In this document: positions 33,910 through 45,596 of the stretch, one piece after another
Numbering within the stretch: the stretch's first letter is position 1
Layout: each line of letters opens with the position of its first letter
NCBI GenBank assembly: GCA_029339505.1
Contig: JAQISU010000189.1
Span: forward strand, 2,976,501 to 3,040,500
Origin: Unio delphinus
Lineage: Eukaryota > Mollusca > Bivalvia > Unionida > Unionidae
Direction of reading: 5' to 3'
DNA length: 64,000 nucleotides
Translations under genes and position numbers: made by a program
The notes under the pieces: generated by a model
What the model was told of the DNA's origin: nothing
Seen by the model: the letters and a program-made list of their open reading frames with translations, nothing else
Database searches by the model: none

Positions 33910-36654
33910 CACTTGATATACCTCATCTCATCTCATCTCCGCCTGTGGCCCCGTTTGGGACATAGGCCGCCAACCAGCTCCCTCCAGGCGTCTCGGTTCT
34001 GGGAGAGTCTCTCCAGCTGTCCCCACGTCTTGCCCATCTTCTTTGCGTCTGCATCCAAATCACGGCGCCAGGTGTTTCTGGGTCTTCCTCTCTTCCTCTT
34101 TCCTTGAGGGTTCCATGTGAGGGCTTGCCTGGTGATGTTGGGAGCAGGTTTGCGGAGGGTGTGGCCAATCCATCGCCAGCGTCTCTGAAGGATGTCATCC
34201 TCAACGGGCTGTTGCTTCGTTCTCTGCCACAATTCGTCGTTGCTGATTCTTTCTGGCCAGCGGATCTTTAGGATCTTCCTGAGGCAGGTGTTGATGAAGA
34301 CCTGGATTTTCTTCATGGTGGTAGCGGTGGTTCTCCAGGTCTCTGCTCCGTACAGCAATATTGGCTTCACGATGGTGTTGAAGACCCTGATCTTAGTGGT
34401 GATGTTAAGCTGCCTTGATATCCATATGTTCTTCAGCTGATGGAAAGCTGCCCTTGCTTTGCCGATGCGTGTCTTAACGTCTGCATCCGTTCCTCCCTGC
34501 TTGTCCAGGATGCTGCCAAGGTAGGTGAAGCTATCCACCTCCTCCAGCGCATCGCCTTCCACTGTGATGGGTGTATTGCTGGATGCATTTGTCTTGAAAA
34601 CCTTGCTCTTTCCTCTGTTGATGTGGAGGCCCAGGCTGGCTGAGTTGTCCGCAACAATGCTGGTCTTTTCCTGCATCTGTTGTTGGGTATGCGAGAGGAG
34701 AGCCAGGTCATCAGCGAAATCTAGGTCGTCCAGCTGTTTCCACAGCGTCCACTGGATGCCGTTTCTTTTTTGGTCTGTCGATGTCTTCATGACCCAGTCG
34801 ATGGCCAGCAGGAAGAGGAATGGTGATAGATGGCATCCTTGTCTCACCCCTGTGTTTACTGCAAAGGCATCAGTGAATTGCCTGCCGTGGACGATCCTAC
34901 AAGTCATTCTTTCATAGAACTTCCTGATGATGTTGGTGATCTTTTCTGGGACTCCATAGTACCTTAGTAGTTTCCAGAGGGTCTGCCTGTCAACGCTGTC
35001 AAACGCTTTCTCATAGTCGAGAAAATTCACGTAGAGTGGCGAATTCCACTCCAGAGACTGTTCCAAGATGATGCGCAGTGTCGCTATCTGGTCCGTGCAC
35101 GACCTTTCCTTTCGAAAGCCAGCTTGTTGGTCACGGAGATGCGGGTCAACTGCCTCTTTCATCCTGTTCAGTAAGATGCGGTTAAACACCTTCCCCGGGA
35201 TGGACAACAGCGTAATCCCCCTGTAGTTGGAGCAGTCACTGAGGTCACCTTTCTTAGGTAGTTTGACGAGGTAGCCTTCTCTCCAGTCTGCTGGTACTTC
35301 TTCGTCTTCCCATATCGTGCCGAAGAGCGGGTAGAGAAGCTCCACACTGGTTTCCACGTCCGCCTTCAGCGCCTCTGCCGGAATGCTGTCGGGTCCTGCA
35401 GACTTGCCGCTCTTCAATTGCTTGATGGCGATGCGAATCTCTTCTTTGGTCGGTGCACCGCACTCTATTGGCAGGTCACTTTCCGCTGGCGGTACGTCTG
35501 GTGGGTTTGCAGGCGCTGGTCTATTTTGCAGTTCCTGGAAATGCTCAACCCATCTGTTCTTCTGTCCTTCCTCGTCTGGGATCGCTCTTCCATTCCTGTC
35601 CTTGACTGGTCTTTCTGGCTTGGCAAACTTTCCTGAAAGTTTCTTGATGGTGGCATACAGGTCTCTGGTGTTGCCATGGTGAGCTGCTTCTTCTGCTTCT
35701 GTTGCCAGCATCTCTACGTAGCTCTTCTTATCTTTCTTGATGCTGCGCTTGACGCTTCTGTTGGCTTCCGCGTACTCGTCGTTTGCTTTTGCTTCTGCTG
35801 TTCTTGTCCTACTGTTGTTTACGGCAGTCTTCTTCTCTCTTCTTTCTTGAATCTTCCTCAGCGTCTCTGTTGAAATCCATTCTTTGTGCGTGTATGTTTT
35901 GGGGCCCAGTACTTCTTGGCATGTTGATGTGAGTGCCTCTTTCACTCTTTTCCATCTGTCTTCTATGGTCTCTTCTTCAAGCAGCTCTTCTAGAACCTGG
36001 AACTTGTTGAAGAGGGTGATCTTGAATTTCTCCTGTTTGTTGTTATCTCTCAACGCCGTGGTGTTGTAACGACGGCGTTGATTGGAGCCTCCTGTCCAGT
36101 TTCTCTTGAGCTTCAGCTTCATCCAGGCAACGAGTAGATGATGGTCTGAGGCAACGTCTGCTCCTCGCTTAACGCGGACATCCCGAAGGGAGCGGCGAAA
36201 CGTCCTCACGATGCACACGTGGTCTATTTGGTTTTCCGTCCGCAGGTCTGGTGACACCCAAGTTGCCTTGTGTATCCTTCTGTGGTTGAAAACACTTCCT
36301 CCGATGACCAGGTTGCTTGTGGCACACAGGTCGGCAAATCTCTCTCCGTTGTCATTCATCTCGCCAAGCCCATGCTGCCCCATGATCTCCTCGTAGCCTC
36401 TGTTGTCGCTGCCGATCTTAGCGTTGAAGTCACCCATGACGATGATGATGTTTCTCTGTGGTCGGTCTTGGATGATGGTTAGCAGCCTGTCGTAGAAATC
36501 ATCCTTCTCTTCTTCCTCACTGTCGTTTGTCGGGGCGTAGCACTGGATAATGTCTATGTTGATCCTCTTCTTTTTGGTACTGAAGGAGGCTGTCATTATC
36601 CTTGGGCCGTGTGCTTCCCATCCAAGGAGTGCTCCCTGAGCACTTGACATACCT
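33910..36654 (-). mobile_element. RTE-like non-LTR retrotransposon, 5'-truncated, with 14-bp target duplication
   Basis: The element body is 33924-36640 on the minus strand. The flanks are cacttgatatacct (33910-33923) and cacttgacatacct (36641-36654), a 14-bp target duplication with one mismatch. The 3' end is a short tandem (GATGA)n, typical of RTE-type elements, instead of a poly-A. The 5' truncation removes the first part of the endonuclease. The target is the same dispersed repeat also seen at 290-520. Confidence 0.9.
33933..36640 (-). CDS. LINE endonuclease-reverse transcriptase (CFDP2/RTE-like), open but N-truncated
   Basis: The frame has no stop over about 900 codons of element sequence (the apparent start MYIWCV lies in flanking DNA). 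Endonuclease motifs are 'IQCYAPTND', 'IIIVMGDFNAKIG' and 'VASDHHLLVAWM'; the N-terminal Asn/Glu motifs are missing. RT motifs are 'GYLVKLPKKGDLSDCSNYRG', 'NFLDYEKAFDSVDRQ', 'GVRQGCHLSPFLF' and the catalytic 'DLDFADDLALL'. The C-terminus carries 'GKRKRGRPRNTWRRDLD' and ends 'CPKRGHRRR' at a TGA. The intact RT frame and the near-identical target duplication indicate recent insertion. Enzyme activity cannot be judged. Base composition is much GC-richer than the surroundings. Confidence 0.9.
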
Positions 36655-37395
36655 AGTTTACAAAATTGATAGGGAACACACCAAATGTACACTCTATACT
36701 AGACACAAATTGGAATGTTATGATGTTAGGAAAAAAATATAACTTGAAAGATTGACTCAATTGCACAGGTGGCTTACACAATATCGGTAAAGGATGTCCA
36801 CTAGCAACAACTGGACTCGATTTGATAAGGCTAGGGCGTGCAAGACGAACGACATCAAAGTGCCAGTTCACAGATCCTTTTCCTCCTCCTCCGCTGCCTG
36901 ACTCCAACACCACCAAATGACTAGAAGTGGAAACCATTTTTCACTAGTCATCATTTGGTGCCATTGCACCTCTAGCTCTGCATCCTCCGATTGGTTGATA
37001 GGGTTGAGTGCGTGGCTGTTCTATTCCCACTCACCTAGGTCTTTCATTCATGTCGATAGCTCCTTATAGGGGTGCGGCATGACGACCAAATTAAATAGCA
37101 TACTATGTATGCATAAACGCCCTTGGGAAATCTTGCACCATTCCTTCCTCACGGGAAAATCTAAATCACTACCATATTAATTGGTAGTGTAAAATAGTGA
37201 ACAAATGACCCTTTGTGGCCGGTTTCACTTAAAACAATAATTCATTCATTCATTGTGCATGGAGTCAGCATGAAGAACTAAAGATAACAGCATTCTATTA
37301 AAAGGTATTACAAGAAAAAACCTTCTTGCATTGTGATTAATTTCCCATAGGATTCCATAAACCTCAAGAGGGCGCTACAATACCTCCCCTTTTCC
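36655..37395. repeat. Dispersed repeat, copy 2, and flanking non-coding DNA
   Basis: 36657-36790 matches the repeat at 290-520, including 'ttgcacaggtggcttacaca'. The LINE split this repeat: sequence left of 33910 and right of 36641 forms one unit when the insertion is removed. The remainder to 37395 has a frame with a Gly run and no recognised domain. Confidence 0.55.
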
Positions 37396-37401
37396 TTTCC
37401 A

Positions 37402-39868
37402 TTATAAAGTTTCTTTATTGATATAATGCCTTTTAAAGCCCCATAAGTAGATAATAATTTCGTTATCTATAGTTTTGAGCATTGCGTTTTTAATGTCTAT
37501 GGATTTTAGTTTATAGCTCAGATGCACATAAATATAGTTTCTTACGACCTGCGCCCATTCCAGTTGGCATAATGGCATTAGCACCCAGATTTGTATATTT
37601 GTATTAATATTCTCCCTGATTTCCTTGAGGTTTTGTTTCTCCTCATTTTCCCCAAAATTTACACCTATGTTGTCTTTAATTAAAGGGGGAGGTAGCCCAT
37701 GCTGCTTGCCTATCCAGTCTCCTATTAAAAGTATTTTTGTTTTGTCGGGGTTGATCTTTGATCCCGACACTTTCCCAAATTGATCAAATTCCTTGATATT
37801 ATAGGAATATTTGTCTTGTGTAAAGTTTGTGCAATCATCTGCATGTTGTAGCATTTTCAGTTTTTTAATGTTAGGAACTTTAATCCCTATGATCCCATGG
37901 TTTTTATTAATTTTAATGCTAAGTATTTCTATTGCTATTACGTATAATAACATAGATAGTGGGCATCCTTGCCTCACTGATCTTTTGATATCAAATTTGT
38001 CCGTTTTGGCCCCGTTTACCTGTACACATTAGTTTATATCCCTGTACAGGATTTTAGTCGAATTTTGTCAATGTCTTCCAAATCCAAATTTCTCTAGTGT
38101 CTTGTATAGATAGTTTTGTTCAAGTCTTGTCAAAAGCCTTTTCCTGGTTTATTAGTACCATTGCAATATTTGTTTAGTGTGATATTTATGTGTTCTATGA
38201 TAGTTCTAATATTTAATATATTGATTTGTATTTCCTGCCCTTTCGGGCCACTAGTTTGATTTACATTAATATTTTTATCAAGACACTTTTTCACCCTTTC
38301 TGCTAGTATTTTACTTATAATTTTATAGTCAATATTTAGGAGGGAGATTAGCCTCCAGTTCATTAAATCTTCTCTATCCCCCTTCCCTTTATATACTAAT
38401 GTTATCATACCCTCCCTCATTGTGTTTGACATGTTTTGATTGCAATGTGCGATATTATTATATGACCATTCTAGTACTCGTGACAGTTCTCCGCAGAATT
38501 TTTTAAAATAGAATTCTGCTGAGATCCCATCTGTTCCTGGTGATTTGTTTTTGGATAGTTTCCCAATGGTCTCTAATATTTCGTCTTGCGATATAAAATC
38601 CTCACATATGTTTTTATGTTCTGAGGTTATTTTCTCGCAGTTTGACTCCCGTAGGTGTCTATATCTTCATCTTCTATGTTCGGTGAAGTATATAGGTCTT
38701 TGTAGTAATTTACTAATTTTGTATATATTCAAGTATTTTAGTTTGGTCCGTTGATATTTCCCTCCCTGTGTTTAGTGATTTTAATGTTTTTTTTTTCCCC
38801 TCTTTTCTTACTTTCTCCCTTTTATAGAGCCTTTTGCATTTTTATTTATGTGTGTAAATTTTCCCGCTTTTATGTCCCTTCCCTTTTGCTCTTCTTTCTT
38901 CAATTTTTAATGTCTCTTGTAGGTTTATTTTGTGCTCCATGTCATTATTGTTGTTATATATTCTTACAAAGCTTCTATTTCTAGTTTTATCTTCGTAGCC
39001 CGTACTTTTGAATGAAAAATTGCTACTTTTTTTTGAAAATCCCTTTTAATTTATCCCATTCTTGTATTATGTCTAAATTTCCTTGAGTTTTAAATTTTTC
39101 TATTTTCCTTTTTATTTCCCTCCCAAAATCTTAATTTTCCAATATTTATTGTTTAGCTTCCATTGTCCCCTCCACCATTTAATTCTTTTATTTTTCCTAT
39201 CTCTACAAATATTAGCTTATGGTCCGAAAGTTTGTATTCTAATACCCTGCTTTTATATATTTTTTTTGTTCCTAAAGATGTGCCCCAGAATTTGTCTATT
39301 CTGCTTCCTTTGTTTTCTTTGTAGACAAACATGTAATCCACCTTTAGTATATTTAGCTGTCTGTATATATCAATTAGTTTTTGTGATTCCATAATGTATT
39401 CCATTTGGTCTTTTATACTTCTGTTGTCAGTTTTCCTGTTTTGTCAATCCCCTCCTATGATCAAATTGCTCGTTGTGTAGTTTTCTAAATATTTTGCAAG
39501 TTCATCTATGTATTGCTGTTTGTTTTAAATATTGGCTGGCATATATACATTCAAAAAGTTTTTCCCTCCCAGTTTATTATGAATTAACCTTCCCTTGAAA
39601 AACTCCACTTCTTCTATTTGTTCCCATTTGCACCCTTGTTTATTTTTAATTACCGTAGCTACCCCTTCCTTGGTATGCTTTCCTACATAATTGTTTATAA
39701 TTATGCTGTCCATGTCCAATTCTATTTGTTCTTTAATTTCATGTCATTCCATTGTGTGTTTCCTGTAGGAAAAGTATGTCAAAGTCCCCTATTTGTGTCA
39801 TATTTTTTGCCTTTATTATCAATCCCATTTATATTTAGAGACAACAAACGAAAGTTTTGTCCCTCCAT
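37402..39868 (-). pseudogene. Second L1/Tx1-like LINE ORF2, older and heavily decayed
   Basis: ATG 39868 opens 'MEGQNFRLLSLNINGIDNKG' (start of the APE endonuclease); a second motif 'LQETH' follows in another frame. Later fragments are 'LGGKNFLNVYMPANI' (39525-39719), 'GSRIDKFWGTSLG' and 'LEYKLSDHKLIFVEI' (39153-39404), then RT 'MREGMITLVYKGKGDREDL' and 'NIDYKIISKILAERVKK' (38130-38432), and 'RQGCPLSMLLYVIAIEIL' with the catalytic box 'LQHADDCTNF' (37402-37977). HADD replaces YADD here too, so this variant may be a family trait shared with the copy at 28-31 kb. Between fragments the frame is lost many times. Confidence 0.7.
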
Positions 39869-39869
39869 T

Positions 39870-41012
39870 TGTTTTGCCCACCAGGTTGATTCGTTATAAA
39901 CCAGTACTATTGGTTAGTTTTAGTGTCATATGGCTATTGTTTATATATTTATATATACCATATTGCACACAATTTGGGCAAGTCTTTTTTGTTGCAAATA
40001 GAGTGACGTCATTGCTCTTATTTGGTTACTCCCAGATACTTCCGTCAGTTATGATAAGGTTAAGATTTATATCCCTTTGCAACCTATAGACTCTACATTC
40101 TATGTACATACATAGGTATTTTTGCATCCGCCCCTTTGCTGAAAATGGACTTGTCCAGGAACTGGAAATTGATCTAGAAAATGGCCATGGTTGTAATAAA
40201 AACAAATGACTTAGATGACCCATTATGTTATATAACCCTCAATATGGTGCTGTATAAGATTATGTACATCTTGATAGTTTGTCAAACATTGACATGTATA
40301 CATTTTGCCAGAGTCATTCATGGATCTAATTTGGTGTGATGGATAAGATACAGACTGGCCATGCTTGCACTTTTTGTCATTTTCACTTCCATCAAACATA
40401 AATTAGAAATTAAAAAATGGCATACATTTTTTGGAAAAAAGTATTTACTATATAGCCTACTCTTGACAAAATTTACTGACCCAATTTTAGAACTAGACAA
40501 GATAAGTGCACTTTGAGCTAATTTTATATTTTTCTATCAGCTATTGCCTTACATGGTACCTGATTTTCATAATTACCACATGTAAATTAATTTTAGTACA
40601 TACATGTAGTATTAAGGTATGCCAACATTTCTTGGCATTGCGCATGTTGTAAATGTAAATTACTTCACTGTAAAAAATGTCCATCTTTTATAAACACTAA
40701 GTAAGTGTAGAGCAGTATCTTATTAGTACCTGTTGAGTCTGCTATAGATCAGTAGATCTCTGTTTTAATCTTTTTTGATATTTAAAAGTTGTAGATTAAA
40801 ATTCATTTGCACAATTGGACACCAATACATTATGTATCTTGAGGGTTTTTTTGGCAAAGAATGTGTTAATGTTGCAGACATGGCTAACCATGTATAGCTT
40901 GATCAGTTACGGTTTACCTATCAAAAGTTTCAGGTCCTTATTTGTCTTTAGAAATTTGCATCATTGTTGATAATATATGTATATCTACATAACGAATCAA
41001 TTATATGAACAG
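39870..41012. other. Non-coding interval before the Roc exon
   Basis: No supported gene. The sequence is ordinary AT-rich intronic DNA. The polypyrimidine tract just before 41013 is weak. Confidence 0.5.
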
Positions 41013-41273
41013 GTGTTCCAATAGAAATTTTGAAAATGGATGACAGATCCATCCAACTTTTTGAAGAGGCTCTAAAAGACGGAAAGGAAACTGTGCATAG
41101 CATACGTATTATGGTTGTCGGACACATGGGTGTAGGCAAGACGACCCTAGTCAAACGTCTTCTTGGAGAGGAGGTAAACATTTCCGAGAGACATAGTACA
41201 GAGGGCATAGATGTCTATGTCAATTGCTGTGATGTTTCTTTGTCAACCAATGAATGGACAAGGCGAACAAAAG
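41013..41273 (+). CDS. ROCO gene exon: Roc GTPase P-loop and switch I
   Basis: The exon follows 'tatatgaacag' and ends at 'acaaaag|gtatgt'. It is phase 1 at both ends. It encodes 'VRIMVVGHMGVGKTTLVKRL'-type sequence (here 'IRIMVVGHMGVGKTTLVKRL') with the Walker A box G-H-M-G-V-G-K-T-T, then 'ISERHSTEGIDV', the switch I region with its conserved Thr. ROCO proteins bind GTP through this Roc domain and transmit it through an adjoining COR domain. The first residues (VPIEILKMDDRS) read smoothly from a phase-1 donor such as that of the propeller exon at 20718. Confidence 0.8.
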
Positions 41274-42473
41274 GTATGTGGGCATGCATACTCCTTAATG
41301 ATGTACCTTTCTGAATTTATGCAAATGCCAGAAGGTGAAAAGTATCACGTTGAACTGTTTTTTGTCCATCCAGCACTATTTCACTTCTTCACAATAACAT
41401 AGTTTTCCACAATCTAATGTTACCAAATTTTGTAAGTAGTTTGCATTTTTAATAAGGAAGAGACGTACATGTAATAATTTCTTGTTTAGAATCAGGGGGC
41501 AAGGTCACAGTGCTAAAAAAAATGAAATTTTACACACAGAATGACAGATTTTCAAGATGTACTCGAAGTAACTGTTCCTCCTCTTTCACTAGTTTCAGAT
41601 ATACACAACAAGGTGGAGTTTTTAAGTCTTGATATTTAACCTTTACTACGAGTATTTGGTATCTTAGCACATTGTGTATGTTGTTGTTTATAATTATTGT
41701 ACTTGTAATATTTGCTTGTTTTCTCCTTTATGTACTTGCACAAATATATATACTGCTTGCATCCTGTATGCACCTTTTGGCTTTTAGTCACCCTCTGTTG
41801 TATGCTAACCTGCTTTGTAACATAGCTCCATGGTGAGTGGCATTTGTATTAACACCATATAAGCCATTAACCAGGCAGCCTTGGTAGAATTGCCTGGGGG
41901 TTCAGGTTAGAAGGATTGTATGTGTTCATTTTTCTGCCCATATATGTGTGTATGTGTTTGGGTTATCATTCTTAACCATGCCTATAAAAAAATACAGTTG
42001 GTAGTCAACTAGCCCAGGCTGGTAAATTTTCCTCTCTATTAGTTTTCATAATTTCACTAGTCTAATGGCTGGTTAATTTTGTTATGTGCTAAATTGCTTT
42101 GTGACAAGGATTCATTAAGTATAAGCAGGATGAGTAAATTTCTGAATCTTCTAGTAATTCTGGCTAAAAAGAAATTTGTTAAATCCTCAGCCTGTGGCTA
42201 ACCTAAAGACCAAATAATATTATTTAAATATTATTATTATTATTATTATTATTATTACAAGTATTATTATTAAAAGTATTATTATTAAAAGTATTACACT
42301 GTATTATTAAAAGAGAGCTCAGAGATTATATCTGCCTTCAAATCTAGAATATCCTTCCTCAACCAGATTTCTCTGTCTACAACTTTTATAGTACTATTAG
42401 TATTGTACACCATTAAAAATGAACATCTCATTTGAGGAAATCAAAACATGGATGATGGCATTTGTTTGAATAC
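41274..42473. other. Intron, no other feature beyond microsatellite
   Basis: This is the start of the roughly 10.5-kb intron between Roc exons. It contains an (ATT)n microsatellite at about 42228-42257 and its degenerate continuation to 42310. Nothing else is supported. Confidence 0.6.
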
Positions 42474-42865
42474 TGTTACATGCTTAGGCTCGAATAAACA
42501 TAGAAAGAGTGAAAATAACAAGCTTGTAAAACTTAATAAACAATTTATTGAGTACAAATATTTTTTCAGAAAGAAAACTAAACTTACGGTTTCAAGATTC
42601 AATTCCAAAATTAATCCAAAATAATTCAAAATATTATCTACTAGAGAAATTGCAAAAGTCCTGGTAATAAAATTTCCAAATAATTCTAAGTTCGAATTCC
42701 AGCGAAGTATCCAATATGGAAGACGATGTCTGTTGATGAAGTCAGTTCTTGTTAATGAAAATCTATGAGCATATTCTTATCCAGATAACTAAGAAAATAA
42801 TTCATCATGATCCAAATGAATTGACAAAATTTCCAGTACACGGTAATTAAAAAAAAACTAAAAAC
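42474..42865 (-). repeat. 3' LTR remnant
   Basis: This stretch matches 47003 to about 47395 base by base with roughly one change in ten, including 'aacttaataaacaatttatt' and 'gagaaattgcaaaagtcctg'. Its outer (U3) half is missing. At about 42865 it joins RT-start coding sequence directly, so a single deletion removed most of RT, RNase H and U3. Confidence 0.8.
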
Positions 42866-42869
42866 AAAT

Positions 42870-43263
42870 TGGAATTTACAATTTCAGTGTCATGAAAAAT
42901 TTTGTTTGTCCATGTAGGAACATCGGGAAATAAGTGCTCATATTCAAATAATAACTGTTTCAGTTCTTTTCTTTCTTGCACTTGTAAATGTGAAAGTTTC
43001 TGGTCTAGATCTTTCATAATTTCTGAATTACTACAATTCGTTATTCCAATATCAATAGAATCTGATGATATTTCTTCACTGAGGGGGCGCTCACCAGTTA
43101 GTATGTACTTTTCAGATAGTGACGCATGTGAGGTGAAGTTGTTTGCATTTCTAACATGCACAATGGAGATAATGTTTGCATATCTCAATTCTACTTTGAT
43201 GTAATGTGGCTGATATTTCTTTGGATACTGCACTTGTGGACAATGTACATGATCTAAGCACAT
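42870..43263 (-). pseudogene. LTR element: start of reverse transcriptase, truncated
   Basis: The frame reads 'HASLSEKYILTGERPLSEE' and 'ERKELKQLLFEYEHLFPDVP', then 'TNKIFHDTEI', the segment that leads into the RT fingers in Ty3/gypsy polyproteins ('F-P-D-V-P-x-x-T-x-x-x-x-H-D'). It ends at the deletion point. The catalytic YxDD and RNase H are absent. Its place after integrase is the evidence for the unusual gene order. Confidence 0.65.
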
Positions 43264-43753
43264 GGTATAACAAAATGGATGCTCCCATGTGCTTGAAAAA
43301 TTAGCCAGAATTAATCAAAAGTACACTAACTTTAGCAGTTATTAAACTTGGGAAAACGAATTTTGCTGAAGTAGGCAATAGCAGCTTCTGAAAGTGCAAT
43401 GAACAAATTACAAACCATCTGAAAAGAAAAAAAAGTTATTGTACCATTTTTCTACAATTTACTTCTGAAGTCCAGGAAGTAAAAATGACCATGCGGAGCT
43501 AGCAGTTTTTTTTACATGAGCACATCTTAAGTTAGCCAAAGCTGTATAAGCTAGATCCTAAAGTACACCCATCAATCATACATCAAAATAAATGGAATTG
43601 AAAGTTCTTCTCCCAACACCTAAGATATACAAAGTCTTTATAATATTGCCAGTATAACCAGTGAAGAAATACTGGAAAATTCTTTTTCTTTAAAATTTTA
43701 ACCCTATGCAAAGTACGAAACTGTAAAGCGCCACCTGAGTGGGACAGGTACAA

Positions 43754-45050
43754 CTAAATAAATTGCAAAATTGCAGGTTTAACATGGCTATCTCTTTCAA
43801 TATACTCCTTTAGCATGTTTATATGGCAGAGTTGCTTTTGTTTGCGCCTCCCAGGAGTATTTATGATGTAATTTAAGTTATTAATTTTCCTGTCAACTGT
43901 GTAGGGACCATAATATTTGGCCTGAAGAGGATTTTGTGGCATTCGTAAGAGAGCCAGGACTCTATCACCAGGCTGAAAACTATTTTCCTTCGATTTTTTT
44001 ATCATATCTTGATTTCATTTTAGATCGAGCAGAGTGCGGATTTGCTCTTGCAACCTCGCAAACCTTTGACAACTTGTACCTAAAATCGGAAACATAATCA
44101 AGATGATTGATCTCAGTATCTTCATTAGAGAGAAGTTTCTCTTTCAATAACTTCAATGGTCCACGCACAGTGTGTCCAAAACCAGTTCAAAGGGACTGAA
44201 GCCTAAATATTCTTGAACTGATTCTCTTAATAGCAAACAATAGTAAATGAATGCATTCATCCTAATCTTTATTCGTATCAAAACAATATGATTGGATCAT
44301 ATTTTTCAAAGTCTGATGGAATCTTTCTAATGCCCCTTGGGTCTCAGGGTGATAAGCAGAAGATTTGAATTGCTGAATGCCCAATTCATACACAACTTGT
44401 TGGAAAATGCCAGACATGAAGTTTGAACCTTGATCAGATTGAACAAATTTGGGAAGGCCATACTGATTAAAAAAGCTTTATCAAAGCTTTTACTATTGTT
44501 TCAGATTTTATATTCCTTAACGGAATTGCCTCTTGATTCCATGTTGACGCACACATAATGGTCAACAGGTATTGGTTACCTAACTTGGGCTTGGGTAAGG
44601 AACCTACACAATCTACCATAATTCTAATAAATCGTTTGTCAAAGGCAGGAATAGGTTGTAGATGAGCCATAGGTATCTTGTGATTGGGTTTTCCTACCAT
44701 TTGACAAGTATGACAAGATCTACAGTATTTGACAACATCACTTTTGATATTTGGCCAATAGAAGTGAGTCAAGATCTTGTGATAAGTTTTATTAATTCCT
44801 AAATGACCAGCCAAAGGAGTTTCATCGGCCAGGTTAAGTATTTCCTGTCTGTAAGGTTTTGGAACTACTATTTTGATAGTTCAACGACCACTCATCACCA
44901 GCAGGTACCTCGGGAGGTCTCCAGTTTCTCATAAGAATTCCATTTTTAATGAAATAACAGACAGGACCTTCAGCGGCTTCAGTCTCACTTATGGCCCTTT
45001 GAAACAAACAGGAGATCTCAGGATCTTTTCCTTTTCAACGACAAGTGACT
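43754..45050 (-). pseudogene. LTR element: integrase, frameshifted
   Basis: The zinc-binding part reads 'LAGHLGINKTYHKILTHF' and 'CRSCHTCQMVGKP' (HHCC). The core has the catalytic triad across two frames: Asp in 'RIMVDCVGSLPKPKLGNQYL', Asp in 'FVQSDQGSNF' and Glu in 'ETQGALERFHQTL'. A frame change occurs near 44467, and stops occur near 44270 and 43980-44170. The C-terminal part 'SFQPGDRVLALLRMP' and 'YYGPYTVDRKINNLNYI' is the GPY-type module of Ty3/gypsy integrases, ending at 43754. Confidence 0.82.
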
Positions 45051-45051
45051 G

Positions 45052-45580
45052 TCATTTATCACCCTGATTGGAATAAAGAGAATGAGTTGTTAAAAGAGGA
45101 TAACTATGATCAATACCTTCTGATTGATCCAAACAAGAAGTAAAAGTGACCTCATCAAAAGCCTGACCTATACATGTGTCAGCTAAAGGAATAATGTCTT
45201 CATCAACATCATTCTCAAGTGCTTTCTTTGCCATAGCTCTGATAACTGCACAAGCTTGAAATATATCAGGGAATTCTTTTTCAAGTGGATCAACTTTCTG
45301 ATCCAAATCAGGTTTGTCAGTTACAAGTGGATTAACCACAACCTTTTCTCCAGCTAAGTCGTTGCCAAGCAATAAATGAATGCCCTCAACGGGTAAAACC
45401 GAGACTGTTCCGACTGTCACATGTCCTGATACTAAGTCTGATGACAAATTTACACAATGGAGAGGAACATTAACAAAGCCGTTATATAGAACCCTTCGAT
45501 ATCAAAGGTTCATAATTCTTCATAATAAAATCAGACTGGGATTTATTAGACCCAACAAATGTATTGCTTTCAATACATGA
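45052..45580 (-). pseudogene. LTR element: aspartic protease remnant without active site
   Basis: The readable frame includes 'NGFVNVPLHCVNLSSDLVSG' and 'LPVEGIHLLLGNDLAGEKV', the C-terminal part of the retropepsin and its linker. Just upstream, the frame 'SDFIMKNYEPLISKGSI' normally leads into the D-T-G active site, but here it joins the downstream part directly. No D-S/T-G is visible, so a small deletion of roughly 35 codons is inferred. The downstream acidic linker runs to 45052. Confidence 0.6.
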
Positions 45581-45596
45581 CCGTGACCTTGACCTC

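Noticed and set aside
34192..36482. Many plus-strand and alternate minus-strand frames across the RTE-like LINE
   Set aside because: They are shadows of the 919-codon minus-strand frame with RT and endonuclease motifs. GC-rich codons leave other frames open.
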